From positions 18,636,501 to 18,700,500 of the forward strand of contig NC_071335.1 of the NCBI RefSeq assembly GCF_027744825.2: DNA of 64,000 nt, given 5' to 3'. Made by a program: the position numbers and the translations under genes. Below, one piece after another: positions 23,223-34,739 of the stretch; the stretch's first letter is position 1, and the number at the start of each line of letters is the position of its first letter. The notes beneath the pieces are model-generated. The model ran no database searches. It was given only the letters and a program-made list of their open reading frames with translations, and was not told the DNA's origin. Origin of the DNA: Synchiropus splendidus. Its lineage: Eukaryota > Chordata > Actinopteri > Syngnathiformes > Callionymidae.

Positions 23223-23772
23223 CAGTGGTGCCTCGGTTTTCGAACATCTCAGAATTTGAACAAATCAGAATTTGAACTAAAACTTTGAGTTTATTTGCTT
23301 TGGATTTCGAACGAAAATCCAGAAGTCGAACGCCCCCGAAAAAGCCGGAAAAAACATAACATACGCGGACCGATCGGCTGACCCACAACGCACTTTTGTT
23401 ATTGTGTATAACGCAGCCTCTGTATGCAGACGTGTCCCGTTAGCTACATTTACTGACTGTTTTTTCTTCATATTGAGGTGTAAAACCTTTCCTGTCTCCA
23501 CACTGGACCGTGGTAGAGTGTCACAGGGGAGGTGCTCGCTCTCCACACCACTCCAGGGTTTGATGTCCTGTTGTGGGCTGGAGCTGGGACAGGGATGAGG
23601 CGAGTCTGGGACAGAGCGTGACTTGGTTTATGACTTTGTCACAGCCAAACTGCACAGAAGCGCACATTCAGAGCTGGACACGCACCGGGCACCTCTTCAC
23701 TTCTGGAGAGACCTCACTCACTCGGCAACCCCTCCCACATGCAGCGGCCACACACATAGACGAACAGCGCAC
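23223..23772 (-). mobile_element. CAGTGGTACC transposon, copy 3, truncated
   Basis: Inverted relative to the other copies. The intact terminus CAGTGGTGCCTCGGTTTTCG lies at 23223 next to TA (23221-23222). Homology runs through the shared interior to GAACAGCGCAC at 23772 and then stops, so the other terminus is missing. The 64-codon frame at 23404-23598 has the same translation as the equivalents in copies 1, 4 and 5. Confidence 0.87.
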
Positions 23773-23779
23773 GGAAAGG

Positions 23780-26200
23780 AAAGAGTTGCTGAAGCGCAAG
23801 GAAATATGTAGCTATTGTACAGTAGCAATGGGATTAGATGTTGAGAATGAGCCAACCTTTAGTAAGTGTCACTGTAATTGATTCACGTTCCAAAGCTTTG
23901 TTCATCTCCGGCTTTCACATTAGCACACTGCAAAGGAAGAGTGCTTCAAACGTACCCTTGGGTGAACCAGAGCAAGAGATTTTGTATATGCCGTATAGAA
24001 GTATAAAAATAGCTGAATCTACGTGGTACAATATCATAACCATAACCTGCATAATAACGTAAATGACTCACACAACACGACTTTCACACAGGCATTTTTC
24101 GCTTCACTATAGTGTCTCTTTGAAATCTGCCCAAAAGCAACAGCTTGAATAAAACAGCATGGAATATTGTTCAGAATTCCGAACTATCAGAGCTGTGCGG
24201 TGATGATGTCAAATCAGGAATTATTCCTGTTGCGAAACCAGTCAGCGCAGTTCAGTCAGCCAGAGATCGTTGAAAGCATTTTTTCACAGCGTGCGGTGTA
24301 TTGTTTGTTTTGTGAGAACACATGTCCACTGGCACAGTTAGCTCAGGTGATAAGTGTAGGTGGTTGGAGTCTGAAGCACAAGTTGGAACAGAGGTGGAAA
24401 TAGAACCATATGAAAGGTGCTTGAACAAAACAGTCGCTCAAATGCACAGCAGCTGCTTTGTATTTTTTTTAAAAAAGGCATGTCTACAGGAAAGGTATTT
24501 TTAGTAGGAATGTGTGATTCATTCTGACTCAAACAATTTATGTGCAAGTGTCAGTTGCAGCTTTCTTCTCGGGGATATAACCGTACAGGAGCTTGCTTGT
24601 AATCCATTGAGCAAAGTTCAAATCCTTTTGATGGGTTGGTTGAGCCTTCCCTTCAAATGTAATGGATTTTCCATTCAGAGAATGTGACCCCTCATGCGCA
24701 ATATAGATTTCACTTTTATTTATTGTCCAAATTGGCTTTTGCTGTACATTGCTGAGGAAAAAAACTTACCTGATGCAGAGTGACAATTCTTAAATTACAA
24801 TTCAATGGAGCGTTTGTTCAGATTAGGTCCGTTCCTTCATATTGCTCCTTGACCTGTACGTCCCACATGTTGTTTTTGTGGTGGAGAAATACCCCGTTGT
24901 GCGTGGGAATGTATAAAGTGGTTGAAATGCATATGTCACATGTTGAATGTCAGAAAGTTGAGATGTAAATATATGCACACCAGGGCATATATCACGGCAA
25001 GAGCAGCAGGACATGCATGTGGTGGGATCTTTGCAGACTGAAGCTCAAGAGTCACATCTGAAGTAGAAGTGAGGAACCAGAGTCCAGAGGCGGTCCAGGC
25101 TAGATTTGCGACCCCCCCCAAAAAAATGACCCCAACAGAACGCCGTAAATCTAGTACAGATCCGACACAGAAAAAAAGGAGCAGAGGGCAAAGTTTTGAC
25201 AATTCAGTTCCAATGAAGGGTGGGACAAAAGGAAGCGCCAGTGAAGGAGTGGATGCAACCTCCCATTGAAGGTGACTGGAAATGGGCAATACATGCTCAC
25301 CATACTGATACAGTTGACTACAGTTAGGAAAGAAAATTGGTGAGCAACTTAATATAATAAAATAATTGCTGTTGGGCATTTACGTGCTTGTTTTCACAGG
25401 GTTGGTCACTTGTGCCTCGCGCCACACTAGTGACACTACTAGAAAGGTGGTTGTTGCTGACGGCAAATACCAAATGGCATAAAGGAAAAAGTAGAACAAT
25501 TCATCCTTCTGCATAAACTGGTGATCAAACTGGACCTGAAGTTACAATTTGCATGTGGATTTCTGTTTCAGCGTCCGCCTTGAGACATGAAACGCCAAGG
25601 TCACCAGTGACTAGAGGAGAAAAAAAAAAAAAAAAAAAGATATTTTGCTGCTGTTCATCAAAGAGGTACGATGTGCCGGGAGTCCACGGTGGACTGTGAA
25701 AACCTCTGAGGTGCTGAAAAGCCAGAGACTGCATTATCTCTGGTTCGAAGAGGGAGCAACATCATCCATAGACTCTGCCTCAGATCGGCGCACATACCGC
25801 ATCACTCTGTGTTACAGCAGCAGCACAGTAGCCCAGAGGAGTTTACGCCAGAGGGTCATTAAAATGGATCAAAATTGAATTACTGTTTGTTATCATTTCA
25901 TAGGGGCAGAAAAATACTGCAGAATTTCAAGAAAGCTCTCACCAGGTAATTGCATCTCACACACACACACACACACTCAGACAAAAGATCATCCACCGCT
26001 CCTCAAAAAAGCATCTCCAAGGACACCCCACTCCAAGCTCAGCGGTTGACCATTCAAATCAATAAAAGCAAGTAATTGAACGTTTACCCCATCAGTCATG
26101 ACGATAAAAGAAAAATGAAAAAGTTGTGCATCTCCACGGTGATGTCGGATCAACTCAGTAGTGTTCCTGTTAGGCAGCATGTGAAGATTAAACCAGCGTT
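23780..26200. other. Unassigned 2.4-kb stretch with (A)n and (CA)n tracts
   Basis: Eighteen to nineteen A lie at about 25621-25639 and a (CA)n tract at 25958-25976. A 147-codon minus-strand frame (24936-25379) is hydrophobic but has no recognised domain, and its plus strand is A-rich. No transposon ends were seen. Confidence 0.45.
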
Positions 26201-26203
26201 TTT

Positions 26204-26424
26204 AGTTCATAGGTAGATGATGCATCATGAGACAGTATTGCAGGGTTGATGAAAGACTGTCTGAAATTTTCAGAGGCCACTAGTTGGCGCGCTTGGTTTA
26301 GAAATGGTGTGCGGTTTTATTGAATTCATTCAAATATTCAAACCTCTGAAAATCAGGAGACTGTTTCGTGAAACCTCATTAACCCTTCAATGCTGTGTCA
26401 TGAAACCTCATCCATCCAATCACT
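26204..26424. mobile_element. CTCF-motif MITE, copy B (motifs decayed)
   Basis: Outer left end GTAGATGATGCATCATGAGACAG and inner arm TTTTCAGAGGCCACTAGTTGG. The right arm has CCTCTGAAAATCAGGAGACTG, then TTTCGTGAAACCTCATTAAC and TGTCATGAAACCTCATCC. The left motif (26277-26291, CCACTAGTTGGCGCG) has two mismatches to the CTCF consensus. In the right arm the CATCTGGTGG part has been deleted, leaving AAACCTCTG. Confidence 0.78.
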
Positions 26425-26487
26425 TCTTAGAATAATATGTCCTCCATGATGATCTATCCTGGAAAAATAACACCATAAAAGTAAGTA

Positions 26488-27182
26488 CAGTGGTACCTCC
26501 ATTCTCGACCACAATCCGTTCCAGACGGCCGTTGGACAAGCGAATTGTTTGAAATCTGAATTGATTTTTCCCATTACAATGAATGGAAAAAGAAACAATG
26601 CGTTCCAAGCCTTAAAATAGTCTTTTGTAGGAGTGAATGTAGAGTGTCTGCTGCAGGTGGCTGTTCCTCTATGTGTGTGGCCGCTGCATGTGGGAGGGGT
26701 TGCCGAGTGAGTGAGGTCTCTCCAGAAGTGAAGAGGTGCCCGGTGCGTGTCCAGCTCTGAATGTGCGCTTCTGTGCAGTTTGGCTGTGACAAAGTCATAA
26801 ACCAAGTCACTTAGCTCTGTCCCAGACTCGCCTCATCCCTGTCCCAGCTCCAGCCCACAACAGGACATCAAACCCTGGAGTGGTGTGGAGAGCGAGCACC
26901 TCCCCTGTGACACTCTACCACGGTCCAGTGTGGAGACAGGAAAGGTTTTACACCTCAATATGAAGAAAAAACAGTCAGTAAATGTAGCTAACGGGACACG
27001 TCTGCATACAGAGGCTGCGTTATACACAATAACAAAGCGTTGTTGTGGGTCAGCTGATCAGTCTGGCTTTTTTCGGGGGCGTTCGAGTTCTGGATTTTGT
27101 TCGAAATCCGAAGCAGAGAAATCTGGAAATTTTTGTGCGAACTCCGATTCGTCCAGGACGTTCAAAAACCGAGGTACCACTG
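26488..27182 (+). mobile_element. CAGTGGTACC transposon, copy 4 (longest intact)
   Basis: Starts CAGTGGTACCTCCATTCTCG and ends AACCGAGGTACCACTG, with TA at 26486-26487 and 27183-27184. At 695 bp it retains the left block (GATTTTTCCCATTACAATGA) and the whole interior. It is the best single representative of the family here, though it has lost some 40 bases near the right end seen in copy 1 and gained CTTAG before CTCTGTCCCAG. No transposase. Confidence 0.9.
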
Positions 27183-27240
27183 TACCAAAGAAAAAAAAAC
27201 AAACAAAAAAAATAATAATAATAAAATACATAAAAAAAAA

Positions 27241-27245
<5 letters not shown>

Positions 27246-27324
<79 letters not shown>
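27246..27324. repeat. (TA)n microsatellite, about 79 bp
   Basis: Uninterrupted AT alternation, the longest simple repeat in the window, preceded by A-rich sequence. The long frames of alternating Ile and Tyr across it are translation artefacts. Confidence 0.97.
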
Positions 27325-27328
<4 letters not shown>

Positions 27329-27329
27329 C

Positions 27330-29012
27330 ACCACTTGAAAAAGGCTGCCATACAAAACACAGTAATTGGAACCCATTTGAGCCCACTGTGTCGGACCATC
27401 CTTATTGAAGATGCTTTGAGAAGTCTTACATAACAAGTATACCATAAGACATTGATTTGATTTTACACTGCACCTCTTGTATATAACTGCTGTCATGAAT
27501 GAATAAGCGAGTAAAAAACGAGTAAACAAGTGAAGCTCTTCTTTCTGATCATCCTGGTGCTGCAAGGAACTGACTGCGAACGTCAGCCAGGACAGCTGTT
27601 TCTATCGCACATCTATTTCTAGTTTTGTTTTTCAGACACAAGCCTGTCAAGGGCAGTTAATCTAACCTTAAGTCAATGTTTCTGCCATTCAGTAAATCAA
27701 CACACAGTTAAGCCTGTCAGCTCCCGTTGCTCCTGGGCAAAACATTTTTGTTGATACAGTTTGTGTGGTAAAAATGACTTAAAAAAGTGACTTGCAGAAT
27801 CCGATGCGCATGACTTCACCAGGCAGAGGCCCAGACATGTTTTGCCAGCTGGATTCATTTACCAGGTTCATGTTTTTGCTTCATGTGTGGTGAAAAAAGC
27901 TGGGCACGTCCAGTACCGACACCAGTGTTCTGGATGGAGAAAGTCTTTGTGGAGGGAGGATTAAAATGAATCACAATAGCCTAATTAAATTTCAACAAAC
28001 CATTTGTTTGGTCATTCATGGAGCAGCTGCACTGGAATACTATGCTTAAGAGCAGTATTAATAGCAGAAGGCTTCGCTGTTTAATTTATGAAGATGAAGT
28101 CAGCCTTATTATGTGTTATAAATATACATAAACAAGCATTATCTATCTCAAATTTCCACATATTGATTGCAGCGTGTTTGTGTTGAACCATGGGACTTCA
28201 TGGTCGGGTTCATGTCAGTAACAACCAATTCAATGCTGAGGCAAAGTGATCTGCCAAGTTGACTATCCGTGCACACATTTGGACGTGATACATCATGTTT
28301 AAAAGGTCCGTTGCATTCTCATTGATCTCATCAAAATAGTCAAAAAAGCCAGCCAGTTCTAGAGATTCTACAGGAAAAGCAGGTTTTCCTGTGGCTGGAG
28401 GTGAAGGCTTTGATACCTGATTCTCTCACAGTGCTGCAGAGTGGCGTGCAGCAGATGGACCCAGTCTAAGTTTTGGACTATCCCTAGCAGACAGTCGGTT
28501 GTCAATTATAATTGCGGTTATGGATTTTGTTTTCATAAAAAAGTGACATTGGAGACTCCTAGCACAATGCGGCGGTGGATTGAATTCCCCCCATGCAGAT
28601 GGATTCTTAGATGTCAGCATAAAGGTGACCATTTTCTTAAGATCGGCGGCGATATATTATCCCAGTCTCACAAACTATTGAGTTGAAGGCGTCGAAGTCA
28701 TACCAACTCTGATGTTTAGCTCAGGAAGGGAAGACAGCCATGTAGGTTTTACGCATTAAAGTAGGTCATGGTGCATGTGTGAAGTCGTTGCTAGACCCTG
28801 GATCCAAGGGTTCCGCGACAGCGGCGGAAATTCCTTTCATCCAACAAGTCCCCTGTGGATGTGTTCCTGGCATGTTGCATGGTATTCACAACAAAAGTCT
28901 AAGGAGTCTTTTTCTTCATGTCATTCGCTTCATACAAGGGTGTTCTTCAGAAGTTGTCAGTGGTGGGCTGAGCGTTTCATACTACTTCTTCTGCTTTCTA
29001 CAATTGCAGGCC
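27330..29012. other. Unassigned sequence; possible conserved non-coding block
   Basis: The part 27955-28170 is AT-rich with CCTAATTAAATTTC and TTAATTTATGAAGATG and has no repeat similarity. It has the look of vertebrate non-coding regulatory DNA, but that is inference only. No exon recognised. Confidence 0.35.
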
Positions 29013-29017
29013 TTGCC

Positions 29018-29090
29018 TCAGTGAGTCAGTCTCCGCCACCTTGGCTGATCTCGTGCATCCTCCCTAGTCACACCAATCCTTTCACCACAT
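29018..29090 (-). mobile_element. RTE-like LINE 3'-end scrap
   Basis: CCGCCACCTTGGCTGATC, TCGTGCATCCTCCCTAGTCA and CACCAATCC are, on the minus strand, the end of the RTE open reading frame (GVTREDARDRPRW-type block, family sequence from memory). A second scrap of the same block is at 46845-46920. Confidence 0.6.
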
Positions 29091-29282
29091 TCTTTTTTTG
29101 AAGGTGTCACATTTCAGATATGTTCCAGTTGACTTTTCCGTCTCACAGTGAAGTCAACCCTGCGTATTTGGGACCCACATGTTCCGTTTTCCAAGGCATA
29201 TCTGGACATCAGGAGGCTGCGCTTCACGTAATAAAATAAAAAAACGAAATGTTGGAAGTTAGTGGTCCTTTCACACTGTACC

Positions 29283-30004
29283 TGTCATGACTCTGCTCCT
29301 GTTTTGTCCCTTGAGTCATGTATTGGTTTCTTCCGCCTCCCTTCCTGTTCCTCTGGCACACGGTTGGAGCCAATGAACCCCTAATCACCTAAGTACTTAA
29401 ACACCTGGACTCCAGCAACACGTGCCAGATCGTGTCTTCCAGTTCGTCTTCTAGTTTCGGTGACTCTCTTTCCTGGTTCCGATGTGTTCGACTGCCATTG
29501 TTTCCTTTCCTGAGATTTGGACTCCTCTCGTTCCCTGTGGTAACTCCTGGTTCTCGTGGCTCTCCTTGTTTGTTTCTCTCGTTCTGTGCACTAGCTAGCT
29601 AATTTGGATTACTCTGTGTTCAACCCTGGTGCCTGAGTTTAGTGTTTTGTCTCTTCGTGTCTCCTGGTGTGTTTCTTGACTATCTTGGTTCATTGTGTTT
29701 TCGTCTCTTCTAGTTTCCCGTGATTTAAGTTAGTTTTCTCCCGGTTCAGTGACGTTTTCTGTTTGGACTTTTTAACTCATGTTTGTGGACTTCTGCTAGT
29801 TTGGTTTCTCCCTTTGGACATTTCGATTTTGCTCTGTTTTCTCCCGGTTCGGTGACGCTTTCAGTTGTGATTCTGTTGTTTGTTTCATTATTAAATATTT
29901 CTAACTCACTCCTGCCTAAGTGTAAGCTTCACCACTCGCACTTGGGTCCCGCTCCACGTCCTTGACACGTTGACATTCGCTCCTCGTTCCCTTGAATCGT
30001 GACA
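29283..30004 (+). mobile_element. Solo LTR (Gypsy-type) with 5-bp target duplication
   Basis: The 722-bp segment begins TGTCATGACTCTGCTCC and ends CCTTGAATCGTGACA, with TG..CA termini and the short inverted repeat TGTCA/TGACA. It is flanked by the 5-base direct repeat GTACC (29278-29282 and 30005-30009). ATTAAA at 29890-29895 is a likely polyadenylation signal, followed by a C/T-rich U5-like end. The plus strand is T/C/G-rich with repeated TTTTCTCCCGGTTC words. No internal region, primer-binding site or polypurine tract is present, so it is best read as the product of LTR-LTR recombination. Gypsy is the likely superfamily by composition and 5-bp duplication. Confidence 0.9.
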
Positions 30005-30009
30005 GTACC

Positions 30010-32690
30010 TTCAGAAATATGATCTCTTATTAAAGCTGAAATCTGTTGGTTTTGTTTGGAAGCATCCAAACAAACGGATAACACATGAGGCCATCATGGC
30101 GGTGGAGATGAACATGGCGGTTTTCCTGAAAGAAAAATCCTGAACGAAACATTATAATGACTGTAGTTGCACACAGACCTCACTTTGCACATTCTGGCAG
30201 GTCATAAGAAGAGATGGACCACTGCTGACTGGAGAGAGATTCACTTCTTATAATAAAAAATGAGTAATAACTTAAAACTTTCATTTCAGTAAATGCCATG
30301 TTTCTTTAACCTATCGCTTTTTGATTGTCTCAATGTTTCAAAATGTTTTTATTTCTTTTTAATCCTGCCGGAAACCCTGAATATACTCGTTGACCTCCGT
30401 GTCAAAGTCGTGACGAGAGCACCCTATTGTCACCCTGTGCATCCCAGACGTACCACCAGGAACATCGCATGGAAGGAGAAAACTTTTGACCCTCTTGAAA
30501 AACCTCCATGTCAATGTGCAGCGCAGAAGGCTGGCTTCAGCACACCTTCTAATAGTCGCTATATGATCCCTTTTGAGTGAGAATGGCTTTTCTTTTACTT
30601 CAATTCCATCCACCATGTTCCCTGTCTGTGAACGGCTGTTTCTTACTTGGTCATTTACTGTGTGTTGCAGAAGTGTTCTCAAGGATTACTCTCAGATGGA
30701 TCAGAAAAAAATCGCAAACACTTTGAAAAGCACTCCTTACGAATCAATAATGGCCACGACGAAAACCAGCTTTTTATTTGTGCAACAGACGATTAAATAT
30801 GAATACCATCATCTATGATGTATGAAAACAAACACTACTTTATAGTTCTCCTTGCAACTTCTGCCCTCAGATATTATTTTACCAACCTCCCCCGGCAGTC
30901 GAAAGCAATAGTCGTCCTGGTAAATCTCGGCTTTTAATTTGAATTTTTTATTGCATTTTCAAAGAATGAAAACAATATCGCCGGTCTTTACCCAAGCGAG
31001 CAGCGGAGGGGCAAGGGCTCACGGAAGCTGCTCGCAGCTATCGCAGGTCGGGGGGGGCAAAGCAAAAAGGAAGCGACTGTCACGCTAACAGTGTAAATGA
31101 TCCTGATGCGCATGCCACCGGCAAAAGGTTGAGAAGAGATGAGAGCAGCACATCTGAAATGAGGGAATAGAGGAAAAAAGGAAGCGTGTGGGAACAGGGT
31201 CATGGAAGGAGAAGCGGTCAAGCCGTAGGGACAGATGAGTCTTGTTAATAGGAAGAGTCTCCTTTTTTCTTCAAAGGAGCGACTTCCCCTGTTGCTTCAT
31301 TCCAACACCTCTCACTCTTTCTGCACTGACAGGAAGCGAACAAAGCTATTTCTATTTCATCAAGAACCTGAATATTGAAAAGCGGGGTGGAAAAAAGTGG
31401 TATTAATAATATAAGAGAACTTCCTCTGCTGATATGTGGCAATAATTAAGTCCCTCGAGTTGTAAAGGGGGCGAGCGTGTGCAGTGTGTGTGCGCATGCA
31501 TAACCTGTATAAGCTGGACCAGTTGGTCGCGAAGCACTTAGAATGTTTTATTGTCACCGTTTCTCATCAAGATGCCATGAGAATCCAATCCGGTCAGTGT
31601 CCATGACACTAGAAATTATAGGGAATAACTGGTGTTGCTTTTGCAGGCGTCTTTCATTGGCAAAGACATCCACTAAACGTGAGTCAAACAAGAGGCTTTC
31701 GTGAGTGTTCTATGGCAAATTCAGGGTCCTTTTTACAGTAGAATCACTCTACGAATCAACCGCCCGCTGTGTGTGGAAATGTATCACACTCCCGAAATTG
31801 GGATGAAAGTGTCCATGCAAAGGTAATCCCACATTAATTCGGCTTTGGCATGGTTTTAATACGGCACACATGGTAATGATGTATGAGCTTGATTATGCAG
31901 ATGGGCTACAGTGGCGGAGAGGAGAGGATTAGAAAGACAATGCTCCAATGTGAGCGCGAGAAATGATTGAGGCTGTAAGCCCTGAATTTGGACCGACAGA
32001 AAAGACTTTAAAAAAACACATGTATAAAGAATAAATGTCGGGATGTTGGGTCGACGACAATTCACATTTGGAGTCACTTTCGATTTTGAGAGAGCCAAGA
32101 CTGAATATTTAGATCTTTGGAGCAACCGTTTTTTGTACGTGGAACCATGATGTACAATCAGAAAAACACGTTTTCTTGCTGCGGAAACTCTGATACCGAC
32201 TGAGCTGACACCACAGAAGTGGTGGACGCTATTGGAGCTAGCACAATTCGCGAATGCAGATGAAGGAAACACAAGGGGACAGGAAGCAGTCACGACAATG
32301 GCAGCCCGTGTGAGTCGACTCACCGTTCCCTGGAGATGAGATTTTCAGACAGTGTGAAATAGTGAAGTCCCATTAGCCAACCATAAAATTGTTGCCTGGA
32401 GTAATAATTTTATGTTGCCCCAAAACTCAGCTGCTTTTTTCATTTACAGTATTCCATAAAATATATATCACAAAAAAAGATGAGTTCGATGAAACTGCGA
32501 CAGGTTCTCACACCTAACCATGACGCACTGCCCACAATGTCAGGAAACGGAAAGTTAAAAATGTTCTTGACTTACCTCGCAGCACAGTACTGAAGCTAAG
32601 ATAGCTGACTGAACTTGTGTGACAACCAAAAAATATTTGACTTATATAGGACGATACATCTTGTGACAACACTGCATGATATGATATTAT
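30010..32690. other. Unassigned 2.7-kb stretch
   Basis: No transposon end was found. A 155-codon minus-strand frame (31856-32323) is the longest frame without a transposon or microsatellite explanation, but it shows no domain or codon pattern that supports a gene. A run of seven G lies at about 31051. Confidence 0.45.
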
Positions 32691-32695
32691 ACTGG

Positions 32696-33088
32696 TGTCA
32701 TGTTAAGCTTTTATTTTGTACATGTTCTTCTTGGGCCTTCTCTGCTTTGACCAAGCTTCCTAGTTCTAGCACTGTGAGTCAAATCATCATTGTTCCCCTC
32801 CTGGTATCTTGTCTGTGTCTATGTCCTGTTGTTTGCTCATTGTTATCAGTCATGTATTCATGTTTCCACCACAATGTTGTTTATTCTTATGTGACTTTTT
32901 GAACACCATGTCTCTTTCTGCTGTGTTTTACTAGACTGTATTTTGTGTGTTTGACCAGTTTGCGGATCACTGTTTGTTCTTCTGATGCCCTTGTGAATTT
33001 ATTGTGAATTAATAAATGAACTTTATTCTCGTTGTTACAGTCTGCTTGCTGCAGGTTACTACATGCACTTCACACGCAGCCCCTGACA
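32696..33088 (+). mobile_element. LTR-like segment with TGTCA/TGACA ends
   Basis: Begins TGTCATGTTAAGC and ends CGCAGCCCCTGACA, again TG..CA with TGTCA/TGACA termini. AATAAATG near 33009 is a possible polyadenylation signal, followed by CTCGTTGTTACAGTCTGC. Composition is T-rich, like the solo LTR at 29283. The flanks (ACTGG and GGAAG) do not match, so a target duplication is not supported. Confidence 0.5.
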
Positions 33089-33710
33089 GGAAGAGCAACA
33101 TAAAAAAAAACATTAATATCAAATGTCCAATTGTGATATTACTACCCTGAGAATGTGATTGTCAGATAACAAAGAAACAGGTTGACAGTTCTCAGGCTTG
33201 AACCACGGTAGTTTGCGAATGGCGAGGAAGCAACACTGTTTAATGCATCCGAATATCAACGGCCATGCATTATGATAAAACAGCACTTTTTTCACGTAAC
33301 ACAAATGTGTGGAATTCCTTTCTGAAACAGGAGGCAAGAACACATTTTCCCTGCTTCAGATTTTTGACTGTGAGGCCTGATCACCAGGGAGGCTGCACAG
33401 ATACGCATGTCAATCACCGGTGCCTTCGCCTTACTTATTATTTATAAGACCCCAAAACGCTGAGACTTCCTAAGTGGAAAAGTAACATGCTTTCAAGGCA
33501 AAACCAGTCATTTTCACATTTGCCTTCATTGTAGCTTCACTATAATCCACATTAAAATTCATAGATTATGGCATGCGCATGTTTTATGTTATAATTTTGT
33601 CCTCGGCACTCATCGTACCACTGTTAAAATACTACCTTTAAACACCGCTTTAGACCAAAAATCTGCATGTTTCTGGCTTTATTTAGTGAAGTGGGGGGGC
33701 GAAAGACTTT

Positions 33711-33935
33711 AAAAGCTACTCATATCAGCAGGTAATCAGTGAAGTGCATTTCTATATACCTGCAGGCTCTTTTCTTCCAACCGTCTGGATGATCATTTCT
33801 GTCAGTCCAGTGGCGTCCAGGGAGTCTGCAGTCTCAAAGATCATGAAGCTTCCCCTTGCACATCACCAGCAGTATCTTAAGCGTTCTGCTCTTCAGTGCG
33901 AAACACGTTTCACCTCACTGATTATTTACTAAGTC
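33711..33935 (+). repeat. Direct repeat pair, copy 1 (partner at 37757)
   Basis: ATATCAGCAGGTAATC, TACCTGCAGGCTCTT, CTGTCAGTCCAGTGGCGTC, AGGGAGTCTGCAGTCTCAAA and GATCATGAAGCTTCC recur in order about 4.05 kb downstream in the same orientation. No termini or coding content recognised. Confidence 0.75.
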
Positions 33936-34463
33936 CTTCAAATTCTGAGGTTTCCCCACACAAAGCCATTCATTCTCCCGTATGAACTGACTGTAATCTC
34001 AGTGTATATGCAACAGTAATGCTCCAAAACACTTGTTATGAACCAAGGTATGCATGGCATGTCCAACCTTAGAGAAGAATCAGAACAAGAGGCGACAATT
34101 CTACCGACTTCAAGTTCACAAAAACATGGCCTGGTCTTATTTCCTCCAGCAACATACAGTCGTTTCTGAACTTGGTGTGAACACTTTGAAAGCATGGATC
34201 GAGTTATGGCTCGTTGAGGTATCATGAAACAGTATTGCAAAGTGTGCGTTTGCGAATCCTGGGTTAGTAGGGGGTGGTACTTCCTTTCTTACCTCTGAAT
34301 GGCTAGAATGCACCTCCTCCCAAAACCCTACACTTAACCTATTTCAAATTAAATTATTTTGCTGAATGTTTGAAGAGTTGCTTAGCTATTTACCACAGTT
34401 GTTCAGCTCCGACCAAAAAAAAAAGACCATTCAGAGGAGAGGTATTCTAGCCAATCGGAGGAT

Positions 34464-34504
34464 GAGCACGGTGCTACATTCCCCAACCATGTAGCACCAT
34501 GCTC
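34464..34504. repeat. 16-bp stem hairpin, one mismatch
   Basis: GAGCACGGTGCTACAT pairs with ATGTAGCACCATGCTC across a 9-base loop with a single mismatch. AACCATGTAGCA occurs again at 34509, so part of the arm is duplicated. Confidence 0.8.
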
Positions 34505-34563
34505 GGTGCAACCATGTAGCATGTTGGGATTAGCAGGGTCGATACACTGTCCTAATTTTCCAC

Positions 34564-34578
34564 CACTGGATGGCGCTC
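34564..34578 (+). promoter_or_regulatory. CTCF-like motif with one mismatch (copy C, left arm)
   Basis: CCACTGGATGGCGCT differs from the consensus only at position 6 (G instead of A). Confidence 0.4.
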
Positions 34579-34640
34579 TTGGTTTACAAATGATGGGTGG
34601 TTTCAATGAATATGTCCAATCGAAATATTTTAAAGCAGAC

Positions 34641-34655
34641 AGTGCCATCTGGTGG
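34641..34655 (-). promoter_or_regulatory. CTCF core motif match (copy C, right arm)
   Basis: The minus strand reads CCACCAGATGGCACT, consistent with the consensus at all 15 positions. Confidence 0.6.
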
Positions 34656-34739
34656 CCTCTGGAAATCAGGACACTGTTTCATGAAACCTCATTAGTCCTT
34701 CAGTCCTGTCTCATGAAACCTCATCTAACCACATTGTGA

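Larger units (their letters stand above)
34210..34736. mobile_element. CTCF-motif MITE, copy C, with an internal insertion
   Basis: The outer left end GAGGTATCATGAAACAGTAT (34218 onward) is separated by about 290 bases from the inner arm ACACTGTCCTAATTTTCC. The right arm is complete: AGTGCCATCTGGTGGCCTC, TCAGGACACTGTTTCATG, and two CATGAAACCTCAT repeats. The inserted block carries its own imperfect inverted repeats (34291-34320 against 34433-34462, sharing GGCTAGAAT/ATTCTAGCC) and a hairpin at 34464-34504. It may be a second small element nested in the first. Confidence 0.75.

Noticed and set aside
27050..27565. 171-codon frame with a long Ile-Tyr alternation
   Set aside because: It is the translation of the (TA)n microsatellite.
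31856..32323. 155-codon minus-strand frame as a host gene
   Set aside because: No domain, signal peptide, splice or promoter support; length is possible by chance in 64 kb.
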